From assembly GCF_028561275.1 (NCBI RefSeq), contig NZ_JAQQTF010000007.1, positions 468,799-532,798 of the forward strand: DNA of 64,000 nt, in the 5' to 3' direction. Under the pieces are notes generated by a model. That model did no database searches and was not told the origin of the DNA. It worked only from the letters and a program-made list of their open reading frames with translations. The translations under genes were made by a program, and so were the position numbers. Position 1 is the first letter of the stretch. Every line of letters starts with the position of its first letter. Source of the stretch: Aureisphaera galaxeae. Its GTDB lineage: Bacteria > Bacteroidota > Bacteroidia > Flavobacteriales > Flavobacteriaceae. Below are positions 49,001 to 53,777 of the stretch, piece by piece.

Positions 49001-49187
49001 CCCCTGTAAAGAGGTCTACCATATCGTCAGATCCTAAAGGGCTACTAGGGGCCGTCGTTGGATCGGCGGGGCCAGAAGTGAGTGCGAATGAAGATGTTGG
49101 AGCAAAAAGGGAAAAGAGGAAAGTACATAGTAAGAATGTGGCAATTTCCCTTTTGTGTCGATGGGGGAATTCAAATGGATTTTTCAT
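43023..49187 (-). CDS. Giant RHS-associated exported protein (first of the pair)
   Basis: About 2,054 residues from the ATG at 49187; 14 extra residues upstream look spurious because the KNPFEFPHRHKREIATFLL signal peptide only starts here. The N-terminal part has the RHS-associated opening (DLFTGDFKYSVPLFELPGPN, then WVGLGWSMNPGAISR), typical of the large partner of RHS proteins in Bacteroidota. The middle is mixed beta and not assigned. Residues ~1,900-2,010 resemble a carbohydrate-binding module (ISCWIKSDASRERFTYYQAN, then SYFDDLRIHP). The protein ends in one RHS-like repeat (NNYVTQYIYNEYGQLFSTKV). It probably builds the surface shell with the downstream RHS protein. Confidence 0.85.
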   Translation of the reverse strand: MKNPFEFPHRHKREIATFLLCTFLFSLFAPTSSFALTSGPADPTTAPSSPLGSDDMVDLFTGDFKYSVPLFELPGPNGVYPFTANYNSDVNMDKEASWVGLGWSMNPGAISRSVQGIPDDWSVTDNIRYVNRMKPQQTTTIELSPDAEIFGAAFKEFSKKTGPLQGASLNISYSNYTGFDLSVGANLSFAKQGKPGFDTGISFSPKNGLSISPSLNIDDKYKKNAYGRYSLGLSLNSNYGINNLGLSYSVERQDADGNSSRTGVGSSNFSFNPVNYTPFKKNAYESFGFSYKFKFGIDFWGMKGDLITNGSYHEQVLDTDDRVNAKGYLYSHHANNEDVMDFNRQGVSILNKSSQNLPVPKATNDFYQVSTAFTSGTFRPFSNNVGVYSDPHVDNFGVTGENIGIDATPPSGAGTNLSFDMSSFETGQWLEDNSFDDNNNFEQNIPGQLKENVFFKYVHEKSVQRVDILNDIGGESPTKINLGPLGVAQNQTTNKDGSPSSIESFRNPLRTPRKSNINYFTNSELLGNRTTVVLPEFAYLDNGANDIRFTQKSVYKGHHIGGFEILSEDGTRNIFGLPVYNHKHIEQQFSVKRDTTLPQILVNYPLNADGHPDEKKASEGIRTNSQDYFSRTEKSPYAYTYLLTCVLGADYVDSDDIPGPSNGDKGYWVKFNYEQKHSASNSNGLSGYKWRTPHSGAYYSAGHHVDLPMDDDMASYSYGERDTFILVSAETRSHTAVFHTTDRHDARGVSGEHNFGPSKNEAYSSKLDSIQIFSKLLICEGSDPINTIVRPGHGDESNASETSPCLSMPEKTIHFEYDYILCKNVPNNENPDLQNTGKLTLKKIWFTYKNNKRGEDNSYLFSYNNSSRYNYDVRHKDGWGNFKMGGNYKELVEFPVVQQYDVNNIPIDKKNDASAWMMREITTPNSGKIKIDYEPKDYAYVHDRRASQLFKIFSVDETLSPQISPNEKIDKHKRTVYFKLEEPFNTNDVQKFKSKYLSDLNMDNEGQKQVHFKTFMSLSDTRVASELNDFVTGYASIEKDSSGEPICGLAKSQGSSNYDLGYITLAYPKVGGDEMEYHPFSFAVYQLRRNELAQLPLFPQSNTMSTTYSGQSNDILNVVNSIVTRLPNIFSFFRSYYSKCEEKGWGNVIDLNYSYVSLNTPDWVKTGGGARVVSVVVSDNWNTLSGETTAEIGTVYDYYKRDEKENIIRSAGVAANEPLPMRVENNLYTTKYSALKRFLHTANRMSFEYPINMGYFPGNTIGHSQVTVKTLATHRGQSKTGYAVHEFFTTKDFPFFSEETSIERWRPFPILTPVPLIGNLEIRKIGFSQGYCVQTNNMHGVLKKIAHYKSYSNCLLEKEPSSYVKYNYAFKHKSVWDQAKHTSKTIKVLDNVAPVILDDPTAFSAQLAEKTNKLIGVDYELFSDMNRTQTKSEQYGIHGNLDAFGLFPVVTPWPTVMYNKSEIRTAVLNKIISRQGILTSIEALDNNSYVKTENLAFDEYTAEPLLTKVNDAYDEARYQYNLPARWTYDGMGNASLTTRVQLEVAHDNTKSFLGEYVYTFDLGNTSGSVKGLLRGGDEFICYESGVSTPYKGYYVPNCDKNQIDIYFPDNPTINPQSDWTFLLSRSGRRNHLGATTATYQTKKDPTVNRTVSTCSYAECPCGAPSEIGPVHACSIYYSVAHLGEVVSLQGNTFTEYALPLDTRWDLVDPCLNCPLPNPPLEINGLVNPLKPSRYYTGDQGIWRSHRNYRYMAYRTYTNLGTGQGILGLQNQGLMNDVPMFNAALSEKFIACNPDWKRTSEITRFDRYSNPIEEKDVFDKYSSAQYRYAGMKQTAIAYNASYLESYSENFEVRNELPSVLPISEEESHSGKSSLEIMQNGPRSMIIPSDELLPVPGKEYMISCWIKSDASRERFTYYQANKGAFIKIDFLGANQQALAFPVGKKIEGFQKIERSFTIPQNTTGIAITFYAYTPVQNPTGNTTSYFDDLRIHPVDANMNTFVYDIDNYRLLAKLDENNYVTQYIYNEYGQLFSTKVETSDGVKTIQSASSFQTKNH

Positions 49188-49433
49188 CTTGTGCTGTATT
49201 CTGAAGAAGAACCCTACCCGGGGATACAATTGCCTTGTGTATAATAGTATTCTATTTCAATTCATATAATGTTGATTTAATGTTTGTGAAGTTATTTCTA
49301 ATGTTTTGATATTTAAGTAGGTAAAAGACCCATATTGAAATAAGAAAAACCCTACCAAGGGCGATGATAAGAATGAAAAGTACTTTTCGATTCTCTTTTG
49401 GGTTCAAAGAATAAAGTACAAACTGCCAAAAAC

Positions 49434-49458
49434 AAAAAACCCCAGCCTAGGCCGGGGT
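49434..49458 (-). terminator. Rho-independent terminator of the cupredoxin-like gene
   Basis: On the minus strand, CCCCGGCC pairs with GGCTGGGG (one G-T wobble) followed by a T run (A run at 49434-49439 on the plus strand). It lies just beyond the stop codon of the gene at 49481-49864. Confidence 0.85.
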
Positions 49459-49480
49459 CTCAACAATCACAATCCTCTAT

Positions 49481-49864
49481 TTACTTCACCGTCAATGTAT
49501 ATTGCGGTGTCTTATTCAATGGGCAGAAGTATGTATAAGTCCCTTTTGCTAGGGTTACTTCATTGGAGGTTTGGATTTCTCCTTCTTTTACTACTTGGGT
49601 AACATAAGCTTCCTTAATGTGGTTCTCTGGTTTGGAAGCATCTTTACCTTGAGGTACCAATACGAAACCTACATCCGTTCCAGCCTGTTTGTTCGCAATT
49701 TCGAACACATAGGTCCCGGCACTAAGCGTGATCCCTTTTTGGGTAAACTCACCTGGAGTCTGCTCCAAGGAAACGGTTTTTACTTCTTTAGACATTTTGT
49801 CCTGAGCAAAGGTGGTGGCGCTAAAAGCGAATACCAATACTACTAATGCAATTACTTTTTTCAT
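49481..49864 (-). CDS. Small exported cupredoxin-like protein
   Basis: 127 residues with a clear signal peptide (LVVLVFAFSATTFAQ). The mature part is a beta-rich cupredoxin-like fold (AGTYVFEIANKQAGTDVGFV, then KGTYTYFCPLNKTPQYTLTV). A His in PENHIKEA and the Cys of YFCPLNKT could be copper ligands, but the C-terminal His and Met usual after the Cys are absent, so the copper site is incomplete or atypical. It follows the carboxymuconolactone-decarboxylase gene by 34 bp and probably shares its transcript. Function unknown. Confidence 0.82.
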   Translation of the reverse strand: MKKVIALVVLVFAFSATTFAQDKMSKEVKTVSLEQTPGEFTQKGITLSAGTYVFEIANKQAGTDVGFVLVPQGKDASKPENHIKEAYVTQVVKEGEIQTSNEVTLAKGTYTYFCPLNKTPQYTLTVK

Positions 49865-49898
49865 CTTTAATCGTTTTTATATTTGGTTTTGTTTCAAT

Positions 49899-50447
49899 TT
49901 ATTCTGCTGCTACTTCCAAAGGTTGCGCTACTGGGAAATCGATAGGGATTTGAGTCGTACTATGGATGTAGTTAGAAATCGTTTTCTCACCTACCTGTAC
50001 AATAGTGTCGATCAAGCCTCCTTTAGAGTATCCCGCATTTAGGAAATTATCTACTACGTTTTGATCCGCACGACCACGGTTTTCAGTAATGTTCTGGGCT
50101 AATTTTGCCAAGGCATCCAATTTGGTGTCGAAAGAAGCCTGTCCAGTTCTCAATTCCAAGATTTGCTCGTCGGTGAACCCGTTCATTTTTCCAATGGCGG
50201 TGTGGGCACTTAGACAGTATAGACAATCATTTACCTCGCTAACGACTAGGTTTACCACTTCGCGTTCCTTAGCGTTCAATGAAGTCTTGGCTCCCGCAAA
50301 GTTGAGGTAGTTTTCCAAAGCGGTATCACTGTGTGCGTAGGTCGCATATAAATTAGGTACAAACCCTAGCTTAGATTGAAGGTTATCGAATATCGCTTGA
50401 TTGTTTTCACTTACTTGATCTCTTGTTGGTACATTAAATGTGCTCAT
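49899..50447 (-). CDS. Carboxymuconolactone decarboxylase-family (AhpD-like) protein
   Basis: 182 residues, cytoplasmic. The all-helical CMD fold shows the redox centre CLYCLSAHTAIGK (CxxC with a nearby His), as in AhpD-like peroxidases. The N-terminus (FDNLQSKLGFVPNLYATYAH) and helix REVVNLVVSEVNDC match the peroxidase-related subgroup. It may reduce peroxides or disulfides. A leader inverted repeat (TCGGTC/GACCGA, 50466-50483) precedes the start; an AraC regulator transcribed in the same direction lies 380 bp upstream and may control it (inference from proximity). Confidence 0.9.
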   Translation of the reverse strand: MSTFNVPTRDQVSENNQAIFDNLQSKLGFVPNLYATYAHSDTALENYLNFAGAKTSLNAKEREVVNLVVSEVNDCLYCLSAHTAIGKMNGFTDEQILELRTGQASFDTKLDALAKLAQNITENRGRADQNVVDNFLNAGYSKGGLIDTIVQVGEKTISNYIHSTTQIPIDFPVAQPLEVAAE

Positions 50448-50570
50448 TTTTATTTTGATTTTAGTTCGGTCTGCTGCGACCGATGGTATTAAACATTAAA
50501 ATTTATCTGGTACAAAGATCCCCCGGGAAGGGGATGGAAACCATAGAGGTTTTTCCCGAAGGATTGTCAA

Positions 50571-50732
50571 TTATTCCTTTGTTGGAATAAAAGGCTTTTC
50601 GGCATCACAATAATAATCGTGCAAGGACTTGTGTTCACAATGGGTTTTGGGTAACAGTCTATCGAATGCCTTTCTTTTTCCGTTTCTAAATATTTCTATT
50701 AGATTAAATAGGGATTTATGTGATGTAATCAT
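50571..50732 (-). CDS. 53-residue hypothetical protein
   Basis: A compact frame beginning MITSHKSLFNLIEIFRNGKR and ending AEKPFIPTKE. It has a Cys-His cluster (KTHCEHKSLHDYYCDAE), which looks like a real small protein, possibly metal binding, though I do not recognise it. A promoter-like CATCTTTG on the minus strand lies about 35 bp upstream of the start. It occupies most of the gap between the AraC and CMD genes. Confidence 0.5.
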   Translation of the reverse strand: MITSHKSLFNLIEIFRNGKRKAFDRLLPKTHCEHKSLHDYYCDAEKPFIPTKE

Positions 50733-50826
50733 CTTTTGTAGGTGTTTAAAATTAACACTACAAAGATGCAGCGGCAGGGAAGGTTATGGAATGCAGGTAT
50801 TTCCCGAGTAGATGTCGAAATTTCCC

Positions 50827-51663
50827 TTAAACGAGTTCTGCTTCTTTTTTGAACTGTGAAGGAGATACTCCCGTTTGTTTTTTGAAAAGTCGACTTAGAT
50901 GCGAAGCATCGTCGAAACCTACCTCGTAGGCAATTTCCTTAGCAGATTTGTCGGTGTAGCGGAGTAGGCGTTTGGCTTCTAGGATAATCCTATCGTGAAT
51001 AATCTTCAACGGGCTTTTGTCCAACTTTCCGAAAGAATTGGAGAGTGTTTTGGGAGATTTGTGCAATTGTTCCGCATAAAAACTCACACTGTGTTCCTTT
51101 TTAAAGTGGGCTTCAACCAAAATATTGAACTGTCGGAGCAATTCAATTTTGCTTTTGAATAATTTCTGGGCGGTGCCGTTACGTTTCAAGAGTCGGGTGG
51201 TCTTAATAATAAAACGTGCCATGAGCATACGGAGCATTTCCGCCTGAATGGTATCGGTTGTTTCCAGCTCATCCAAAAATACCTGATGCAACAGCTCGTA
51301 TTTTTCCTTATCCTCTTCGGTTAATGGGATGATGGGAATGTGTTCGTTCCCGAAAAACAACAACCCAATACAGCTTACTTCTTTATCATGGTCTTTAATG
51401 CAATAAAACTCACGGTTAAACTGAAACACTTTCAGATTCCTTCCTTCTACATATTGTAGATGTTGTATAGGGGTAAGCGAAAGGATATTGTAAGGAGGCA
51501 CCGTAGTAGGGATGCCATCTATGGAAAAGGTAGCACTTTCGTCTTGGGTCATAATAAAGGAAAAATGTCCCAATTCCTTGGATAAGTCGTATGCCTGAAG
51601 CAAGGATTCGTCTCCCAAGTTAAGGAAGGCGCCTGTGGAAAATTCGGTAAACCGTTTTTGCAT
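50827..51663 (-). CDS. AraC-family transcriptional regulator
   Basis: 278 residues from the ATG at 51663. A longer frame to 51873 exists, but its 70 extra residues are of odd composition and overlap an oppositely oriented promoter and transcript, so I reject it. The C-terminus carries the AraC double HTH (SVSFYAEQLHKSPKTLSNSF and KEIAYEVGFDDASHLSRLFK, then QTGVSPSQFKKEAEL). The N-terminus is a cupin-like sensor (STGAFLNLGDESLLQAYDLS). It lies upstream of, and in the same direction as, the 53-aa, CMD and cupredoxin genes, which are plausible targets. Confidence 0.88.
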   Translation of the reverse strand: MQKRFTEFSTGAFLNLGDESLLQAYDLSKELGHFSFIMTQDESATFSIDGIPTTVPPYNILSLTPIQHLQYVEGRNLKVFQFNREFYCIKDHDKEVSCIGLLFFGNEHIPIIPLTEEDKEKYELLHQVFLDELETTDTIQAEMLRMLMARFIIKTTRLLKRNGTAQKLFKSKIELLRQFNILVEAHFKKEHSVSFYAEQLHKSPKTLSNSFGKLDKSPLKIIHDRIILEAKRLLRYTDKSAKEIAYEVGFDDASHLSRLFKKQTGVSPSQFKKEAELV

Positions 51664-51712
51664 AGGAAATGGGTCGGATTCTATGGCTAAACTTACACCG
51701 TGGGGAAATCTA

Positions 51713-51744
51713 TTTGTAAATTTAAATACTAACGCGCATATTTG
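51713..51744 (+). promoter_or_regulatory. Bacteroidota-type promoter
   Basis: TTTG (51713-51716) and CATATTTG (51737-51744) are separated by 20 bp, close to the TTTG/TAnnTTTG consensus. The transcript would start near 51751. It faces away from the AraC gene. Confidence 0.45.
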
Positions 51745-51752
51745 CACTGCAA

Positions 51753-51923
51753 ATGAACAGAATAGTACATAACGAACCGATGAGCCAGGAGTATCTGGCG
51801 AAATTCCGTTTATCTGGAGATATCTGGACACGGAACAGGGCGTTATGTATGCATTTTTTGAAGTAGAAATCACTTAAAAACAATATATGTTACAGAGCGT
51901 CCAAGAAATTGGGCGCTTTTTTT
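51753..51923 (+). ncRNA. Candidate short RNA or leaderless 37-aa ORF with terminator
   Basis: Downstream of the promoter at 51713-51744 lies a ~170-nt unit ending in a terminator at 51896-51923 (AGCGTCC/GGGCGCT around an 8-nt loop, then T7). It contains a 37-codon frame (51753-51866, MNRIVHNEPMSQEYLAKFRL, ending MHFLK) that would start almost at the transcript 5' end. It could be a small RNA or encode a leaderless peptide. No homologue recognised. Confidence 0.45.
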
Positions 51924-52109
51924 ATGAATTTTTTTGAATGAGAATAGACGTGTTGTAAATACATAAAGGGAAGACTCATTGAACGGTAAAAAATTGATCG
52001 TAAGTCAATTAGAAAAAATGAGCATAATCCGATAATCTCGGACAGGGAAGTCTATGTCTTAAAACAAATATAACTAATTGAAAATCAATTAAATAAATCC
52101 AAAATTTTA

Positions 52110-52140
52110 TTTGGAAATTAAAAAATTCGTTTCATCTTTG
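52110..52140 (+). promoter_or_regulatory. Bacteroidota-type promoter of the TPR/tRNA-array/slipin unit
   Basis: TTTGG (52110-52114) and CATCTTTG (52133-52140) are spaced 19 bp from TTG to the -7 box, close to the TTTG/TAnnTTTG consensus. Transcription would start near 52147, 18 bp before a short ORF. Confidence 0.55.
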
Positions 52141-52164
52141 CACCGCATTTGAAACAAAAGTCAA

Positions 52165-52278
52165 ATGGAAAAGACACATAGTAATTATAAATTGAATGCC
52201 ATGATAGTAAAAGGCTTTACACATCCCTTTAGTGGGCGCGATTTTGAGCTAGGAAAATGGCTTCGCGGTTTTAGATAG
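52165..52278 (+). CDS. 37-residue leader-like peptide
   Basis: A 37-codon frame (MEKTHSNYKLNAMIVKGFTH, ending WLRGFR) directly after the promoter at 52110-52140 and followed 22 bp later by a strong terminator hairpin. The order of promoter, short peptide and terminator is that of an attenuation leader, with the TPR gene downstream. No stretch of one amino acid points to the signal. Could also be a genuine small basic protein. Confidence 0.45.
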   Translation: MEKTHSNYKLNAMIVKGFTHPFSGRDFELGKWLRGFR

Positions 52279-52300
52279 AACTTAAAATACTTCTATGAGA

Positions 52301-52336
52301 AAATCCGAAGCAGTACAAACCGTTTCGGATTTTTTT
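52301..52336 (+). terminator. Terminator or attenuator in the TPR leader
   Basis: AAATCCGAA (52301-52309) pairs with TTCGGATTT (52324-52332), followed by a T run. A second perfect hairpin, TTCAGAAG/CTTCTGAA (52384-52403), lies between this terminator and the TPR gene, so the 150-nt leader is strongly structured. Whether the terminator is conditional is not known. Confidence 0.7.
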
Positions 52337-52426
52337 ATGTCCATTTAGGACGTCCCGATCTCCGTTACGGTTCAGAAAAAGACTTCAGAAGTGATCTTCT
52401 GAAACGAGTTAAAAAATGAAAACGTA

Positions 52427-52969
52427 ATGGAAACAAATACACATAACATCTATTTGTTCAAGGCATTCGATGCCTATTCTTACAGTCTTGAGGAAACTAT
52501 GGAAGCATTGAATTATGCGCTTTCGTACGATCCTGAAAATACCGAGGCCTTGTACCTCATGGCACAGGTGTATGCTTTCCAGTTAAAAGATTATGAAACG
52601 GCGAAGGCATATTTCGAGAAGCTAATGGGAATCGATGTAAAAATGCCGAAGATCTACCCTAATTATATCTGGGTACTGATGCGGAACGAGGATTACCCAC
52701 AGGCACAGCGACTTTTGGAGTTCGCCTTAACGGTAAAGGGAACCGATAAACCACTGTTGCGCCTATTGCAGGGACAGCTTCTGGAAAGCCAGAATGTATT
52801 GAAGGCTTCTTTGGCCGCATTCGAAATGGCTAAGGACGAAGGAGGGAATTCCGATTTCATCAACTATGTAAAAGGTGAAATTGAACGCGTAAAGGATAAG
52901 CGTTCCTCCCGGAAAGAGAAAAAGAAGAACAAAAAGAAGAAAAAGAGCTCTTCAAAGAAAAAGAAATAA
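52427..52969 (+). CDS. TPR protein with poly-Lys tail
   Basis: 180 residues, cytoplasmic. Three to four TPR units (LEETMEALNYALSYDPENTE, ALYLMAQVYAFQLKDYETAK, LLRLLQGQLLESQNVLKASL) are followed by a strikingly basic end: the last ~25 residues alternate Lys, Arg and Ser (SSRKEKKKNKK, ending SSKKKK). Such a tail can bind RNA, and the tRNA-like array starts 11 bp after the stop codon, so the mRNA 3' end would carry it. I infer a link between this protein and the array RNA; TPRs bind partner proteins. Confidence 0.88.
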   Translation: METNTHNIYLFKAFDAYSYSLEETMEALNYALSYDPENTEALYLMAQVYAFQLKDYETAKAYFEKLMGIDVKMPKIYPNYIWVLMRNEDYPQAQRLLEFALTVKGTDKPLLRLLQGQLLESQNVLKASLAAFEMAKDEGGNSDFINYVKGEIERVKDKRSSRKEKKKNKKKKKSSSKKKK

Positions 52970-52980
52970 TGGAGGGCTTC

Positions 52981-53052
52981 GGGAAAGCGTCGGTGGGAGG
53001 GACTGGCGTAGGTTGCGAACGACCTGGCAGGAGTTACATCCTGCCTTTCCCA
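52981..53052 (+). ncRNA. Degenerate tRNA-like unit (array unit 0)
   Basis: A perfect 7-bp acceptor (GGGAAAG, 52981-52987, with CTTTCCC, 53045-53051) encloses about 72 nt. A T-arm-like hairpin is strong (GGCAGGA/TCCTGCC) but its loop is GTTACA, lacking the TTCRANY consensus. The anticodon-position hairpin AGGT/ACCT has an 8-nt loop (TGCGAACG). The D-arm is weak. I read it as a tRNA-derived domain that probably does not decode. Confidence 0.6.
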
Positions 53053-53059
53053 GGCATAA

Positions 53060-53132
53060 AGTATCGTAGCTCAAAGGCTAGAGCACCCGGTTGTCTCCCG
53101 GGCGGGTATGGGTTCGAGTCCCATCGGTACTG
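53060..53132 (+). tRNA. tRNA-Asp(GTC)
   Basis: All four stems form: acceptor AGTATCG/CGGTACT (one wobble), D-stem GCTC/GAGC, anticodon stem CCCGG/CCGGG with loop TTGTCTC (anticodon GTC), T-stem ATGGG/CCCAT with loop TTCGAGT. Discriminator G73 fits Asp. The first base is A, not the usual G. CCA is not encoded. Unlike ordinary housekeeping tRNA-Asp in sequence. Confidence 0.8.
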
Positions 53133-53137
53133 CGAAG

Positions 53138-53339
53138 GCCCCTTTAGCATAAAGGGAAGTGCTGTGGTAAAAGACTTTACTCGTAACCACGGAGTGACTG
53201 GATAATGTCGTTGGCGATACGCTTGCCAATGAATAGAGTTTGCAGAAGCACCGAAATCGACAGGATCGAAAGTAGGGAAGCGCATTTGGAGCCGGTCTGC
53301 CCAATAAAGGGAGTATCAGTTCGAATCTGATAAGGGGCA
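53138..53339 (+). tRNA. tRNA-Thr(CGT)-like unit with long insertions
   Basis: The ends are canonical: acceptor GCCCCTT (53138-53144) with AAGGGGC (53332-53338), D-arm GCAT/GTGC with GG in the loop, T-arm ATCAG/CTGAT with loop TTCGAAT. In the middle, TGTGG (53163-53167) pairs with CCACG (53187-53191) around a 12-bp near-palindrome TAAAAGACTTTA and the loop CTCGTAA (anticodon CGT). About 120 nt follow before the T-arm, with their own hairpin TTGGC/GCCAA (53211-53228). The unit is 202 nt instead of ~75. It could hold an intron, an expanded variable arm, or nested tRNA-like parts. No group I intron core was recognised. Confidence 0.55.
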
Positions 53340-53342
53340 CAT

Positions 53343-53416
53343 TGAGGTATAGCTTAACTGGCTAAAGCACCGGACTTTTAATCCGGGTTATTAGGGTTCG
53401 ACTCCCTATACCTCAA
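53343..53416 (+). tRNA. tRNA-Lys(TTT)
   Basis: Every stem is perfect: acceptor TGAGGTA/TACCTCA, D-stem GCTT/AAGC, anticodon stem CCGGA/TCCGG with loop CTTTTAA (anticodon TTT), T-stem TAGGG/CCCTA with loop TTCGACT. Discriminator A. The first pair is T1-A72, very unusual for bacterial tRNA, which nearly always begins with G. CCA not encoded. Confidence 0.85.
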
Positions 53417-53421
53417 CAAAT

Positions 53422-53493
53422 AGGTCTATGGTGCAATGGATAGCATGCTTGGCTTCGAACCAAGAGATACGGGTTCAAATCCTGTTAGACCTA
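53422..53493 (+). tRNA. tRNA-Arg(TCG)
   Basis: Acceptor AGGTCTA/TAGACCT is perfect; D-stem GTGC/GCAT with loop AATGGATA; anticodon stem CTTGG/CCAAG with loop CTTCGAA (anticodon TCG); T-stem ACGGG/CCTGT with loop TTCAAAT. Discriminator A. First base A. Spacers to neighbours are only 5 nt on each side. Confidence 0.82.
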
Positions 53494-53498
53494 CAAAA

Positions 53499-53571
53499 GG
53501 AACAGTAGCAAAGTAGGTCTATGCGTCGGATTGAAGCTCCGAAGATACAGGTTCGATACCTGTCTGTTCCA
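53499..53571 (+). tRNA. tRNA-Phe(GAA)
   Basis: Acceptor GGAACAG/CTGTTCC perfect; short D-stem GCA/TGC with a GG-containing loop; anticodon stem TCGGA/TCCGA with loop TTGAAGC (anticodon GAA); T-stem ACAGG/CCTGT with loop TTCGATA. Discriminator A. Position 37 is G rather than the usual A. A 10-nt string (TAGGTCTATG) in its D-arm region repeats that spanning the start of the Arg unit. Confidence 0.8.
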
Positions 53572-53694
53572 CACCAAGCAGGTCTTGTTGTGTGTTTCGG
53601 TATAGCACCATTGCATGACCCCTTGCCTAGAGGTATGATCGGGTGATGTTCAACTTGACTTGGAGGTTTAGCTGTGACCAAATCATAGCTGCAA
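53572..53694 (+). ncRNA. Structured unassigned segment of the array
   Basis: 123 nt between tRNA-Phe and the permuted Leu unit. Local inverted repeats are clear (AGCTGTGA/TCATAGCT around CCAAA, 53669-53689; CCAAG at 53574-53578 with CTTGG at 53659-53663), and a TTCAACT string at 53649 fits the T-loop consensus but lacks a matching stem. I could not fold a full normal or permuted cloverleaf, so it may be a degenerate unit. Confidence 0.4.
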
Positions 53695-53777
53695 ATCGTT
53701 ATGTGGGTTCGATTCCCACTCCCGTAGTTACGGGATGGCAGAATGGAAATGCACCAGACTCAAAATCTGTTAACGAT
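53695..53777 (+). tRNA. Circularly permuted tRNA-Leu(CAA)-like unit
   Basis: The 3' half comes first: variable-arm strand ATCGTTA (53695-53701), T-arm GTGGG/CCCAC with loop TTCGATT (53703-53719), acceptor 3' strand TCCCGTA (53720-53726). After a 2-nt link comes the 5' half: acceptor 5' strand TACGGGA (53729-53735), D-arm GCA/TGC with GG in the loop, anticodon arm (loop CTCAAAA, anticodon CAA) and variable-arm strand TAACGAT (53771-53777). Acceptor pairing is 7/7 and variable-arm pairing 7/7, both joining the two halves across the permutation. A long variable arm fits class II tRNA-Leu. Read in normal order the acceptor pairs only 5/7 and no variable arm forms. Confidence 0.65.

Noticed and set aside
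51664..51873. 70-residue N-terminal extension of the AraC regulator
   Set aside because: Composition is unlike the family, and the region holds a good opposite-strand promoter and transcript unit.
53187..53304. Group I intron in the Thr-like unit
   Set aside because: At ~118 nt it is too short and no P3-P7 core elements were seen; left as an unexplained insert.
52969..53340. Reading frames on both strands across the first array units
   Set aside because: They are typical shadows of tRNA sequence and overlap cloverleaf structures.
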